Shown here in pieces: positions 62,201 through 64,000 of a stretch of 64,000 bases of DNA; position 1 is the stretch's first letter; every line of letters starts with the position of its first letter. The translations under genes were made by a program, and so were the position numbers. The DNA comes from Hippophae tibetana (Eukaryota > Streptophyta > Magnoliopsida > Rosales > Elaeagnaceae), in contig CM072801.1 in the NCBI GenBank assembly GCA_037013495.1, positions 32,166,001 through 32,230,000 of the forward strand, written 5' to 3'. Under the pieces are notes generated by a model. That model had not been told where the DNA came from. It saw only the letters and a program-made list of their open reading frames with translations, and ran no database searches.

Positions 62201-64000
62201 ATTATTTCTGGCATCACTATGGAACCTGAATTATATACCCAAATTCCATCATTTACATCACTAACCAAGGGTTTTAGCTTTTTCTCGCAAATTTCCGTTT
62301 TACTTACTTTCGATTTTATTCAATAGAGCCCTAAAGGAGATATTTGTTCCAACCAAGGTTTCATTATTTATGTGTTCCATAAATCTATATTCTTCGAAAA
62401 GGAAATAGGAGAATAGAAAAAGAAAGGAGCAACTGTTGAAATTTTCAATAAAACAAAACATTTAATAAAACGAACTTTCAACTTTATACGACCAAACTTT
62501 TGACTATGGTATCGTAAGGACTATTATAATATATCAAATTTAAGCTCTTATCGATTCACACAATTAGTGTTCGCCTCGCTAAGGAACCTGAATTATGTAC
62601 CCAAATCCATCATTTACATCACTTACCTAGGATTTTAGGTTTTTCTCCCAAATTTCCGTTTTACATAGTTTTAATTTTATTCAATAGAACTATAATGGAG
62701 ATATTTGTGCCGACCAGGGGTTGTTTATATATGTGTTCAATAAATCTCTATTTTTCGAAAAAAAAATAGGAGAATAGTAAAAGAAAGGAGCAACTGTTTA
62801 AATTTTCAAAAAAAAACAAAACATTTGATAAATTCTACTTTTAACTTTATACGACTATAACTTTTGACTCGGGTATCGTAACGAAAATTATAATATATTA
62901 AATCGAAGCTCTTATCGATTCACACAATTATTTCTAGCCTCACTATGGAACCTGAATTATATACCCAAATTCCATCATTTACATCACTAACCAAGGGTTT
63001 TAGCTTTTTCTCGCAAATTTCCGTTTTACTTACTTTCGATTTTATTCAATAGAGCCCTAAAGGAGATATTTGTTCCGACGAAGGTTTCATTATTTATGTG
63101 TTCCATAAATCTATATTCTTCAAAAAGGAAATAGGAGAATAGAAAAAGAAAGGAGCAACTGTTGAAATTTTCCATAAAACAAAACATTTAATAAATCGAA
63201 CTTTCAACTTTATACGACCAAACTTTTGACTATGGTATCGTAAGGACTATTATAATATATCAAATTTAAGCTCTTATCGATTCACACAATTATTGTTAGC
63301 CTCACTAAGGAACCTGAATTATGTACCCAAATCCATCATTCACATCACTTACCTAGGATTTTAGGTTTTTCTCCCAAATTTCCGTTTTACATAGTTTTAA
63401 TTTTATTCAATAGAACTGTAATGGATATATATGTGCCGACCAGGGGTTCTTTATATATGTGTTCAATAAATCCCTATTTTTTGAAAAAAAAAATAGGAGA
63501 ATAGTAAAAGAAAGGAGCAACTGTTGAAATTTTCAAAAAAAAAAACAAAACGTTTGATAAATTCTACTTTTAACTTTATACGACTATAATTTTTGACTCG
63601 GGTATCGTAACGAAAATTATAATATATAAAATCGAAGCTCTTTTCGATTCACACTATTATTCCTGGCCTCACTATGGAACCTGAATTATATACCCTAATT
63701 CCGTCATTTACATCACTAACCAAGGGTTTTAGCTTTTTCTCGCAAATTTCCGTTTTACTTACTTTCGATTTTATTCAATAGAGCTCTAAAGGAGATATTT
63801 GTTCCGACCAAGGTTTCATTATTTATGTGTTCCATAAATCTATATTCTTCAAAAAGGAAATAGGAGAATAGAAAAAGAAAGGAGCAACTGTTGAAATTTT
63901 CCATAAAACAAAACATTTAATAAATCGAACTTTCAACTTTATACGACCAAACTTTTGACTATGGTATCGTAAGGACTATTATAATATATCAAAATTAAGC
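54845..64000. repeat. Satellite B seven-dimer higher-order repeat, ~5,098 bp, one full copy plus a second running off the window
   Basis: Dimer starts 54845, 55572, 56298, 57028, 57755 and 58484 reappear at 59943, 60670, 61396, 62126, 62852 and 63581 (shift 5,098, then 5,097). Markers in order are TTCATACTATTATTTC; GACTGGGGTATCG; CACTGTGGAACC with GAGCTATAAAGG; AAATTGAAGCTC; TTATTTCTAGCCTC; and GCTCTTTTCGATTC with CCTAATTCCGTC. Even single-base variants such as CTTTATACCACCAAAC (near 56,655 and 61,753) and CCGACGAAGG are shared. The left limit of similarity lies between about 54,700 and 54,840. The dimer at 59212 is the seventh member of the first copy; its partner lies beyond 64,000. Confidence 0.9.

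Larger units (their letters stand above)
26504..64000. repeat. Satellite B tandem array of ~727-bp dimers (two ~363-bp monomers), 51 full dimers plus a partial
   Basis: B1 monomers begin CGACTATAAC and B2 monomers CGACCAAA. They alternate strictly and clearly share ancestry. B1 (dimer) starts: 26504, 27232, 27956, 28683, 29407, 30134, 30858, 31585, 32309, 33038, 33762, 34487, 35211, 35941, 36665, 37392, 38116, 38844, 39568, 40293, 41019, 41745, 42470, 43198, 43924, 44650, 45378, 46107, 46835, 47562, 48291, 49019, 49747, 50475, 51203, 51931, 52661, 53391, 54117, 54845, 55572, 56298, 57028, 57755, 58484, 59212, 59943, 60670, 61396, 62126, 62852, 63581. Dimers are 724-731 bp; most of the variation is in A-runs late in each monomer. 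The monomer's first half holds T-rich runs and its last third is A/G-rich. The array continues past the window end. Confidence 0.98.

Noticed and set aside
26504..64000. CENP-B box candidate around GACTCGGGTATCG in B1
   Set aside because: A-NN-CGGG is present, but the TTCG half is not at the required spacing (AACT stands there), and satellite A has TTCG without CGGG. Not a CENP-B box.
1..64000. CRISPR-like regular repeats
   Set aside because: Repeats are 363-644 bp with no short repeat and unique spacer structure; these are satellite arrays.
26504..64000. TATA-like ATTATAATATAT in the box as a promoter
   Set aside because: AT-rich sequence gives this by chance and nothing downstream looks like a transcription unit. 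Satellite transcription cannot be excluded but is not shown by sequence.

Overview
This window looks like eukaryotic satellite heterochromatin, probably from a flowering plant. I find no gene in it. It consists of two long tandem arrays that abut near position 26,503. Both are about 70% A+T, judged from sampled stretches. No protein-coding gene, structural RNA, intact transposon or CRISPR array can be supported. Every open reading frame is a short frame (about 60-110 codons) that recurs once per repeat. The plant assignment is an inference from repeat style and from a motif resembling the plant initiator-Met tRNA primer site; it is not proven.

Region 1 (1-26,503), satellite A: 41 complete head-to-tail units plus a 75-bp stub. 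The typical unit is 644 bp (range 621-650). The first ~11.9 kb is young, with nearly identical units in shifting 4-unit patterns (2,576-2,578 bp) and a 6-unit shift of 3,861 bp. From ~11.9 to 26.5 kb the units are diverged and carry many substitutions and small indels. Short patches there match the young type or one particular young unit, which suggests conversion or unequal exchange.

Region 2 (26,504-64,000), satellite B: 51 complete dimers plus a partial one. Each dimer is 724-731 bp and is built from two related ~363-bp monomers, B1 and B2. Dimers are grouped into higher-order repeats whose period changes along the array: 1,451 bp (28-33 kb and 36-39 kb), ~2,180 bp (41-45 kb), 2,184 bp (46-51 kb) and 5,098 bp, or seven dimers (54.8 kb to the window end).

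The arrays are not unrelated. Both carry a ~65-70 bp box, ending in a conserved TCGATTC, that aligns closely between A and B; the rest of the monomers is much less alike. A also contains a 13-base motif one mismatch from the plant tRNA-iMet primer binding site, and B has a purine tract followed by a TGTTGA start. These are weak but testable hints that the satellites descend from an LTR retrotransposon. The most useful observations are the shared box, the satellite-satellite junction, the primer-site-like motif, and the contrast between decayed A and homogeneous B on either side of the junction. No gene-based biological system is visible.
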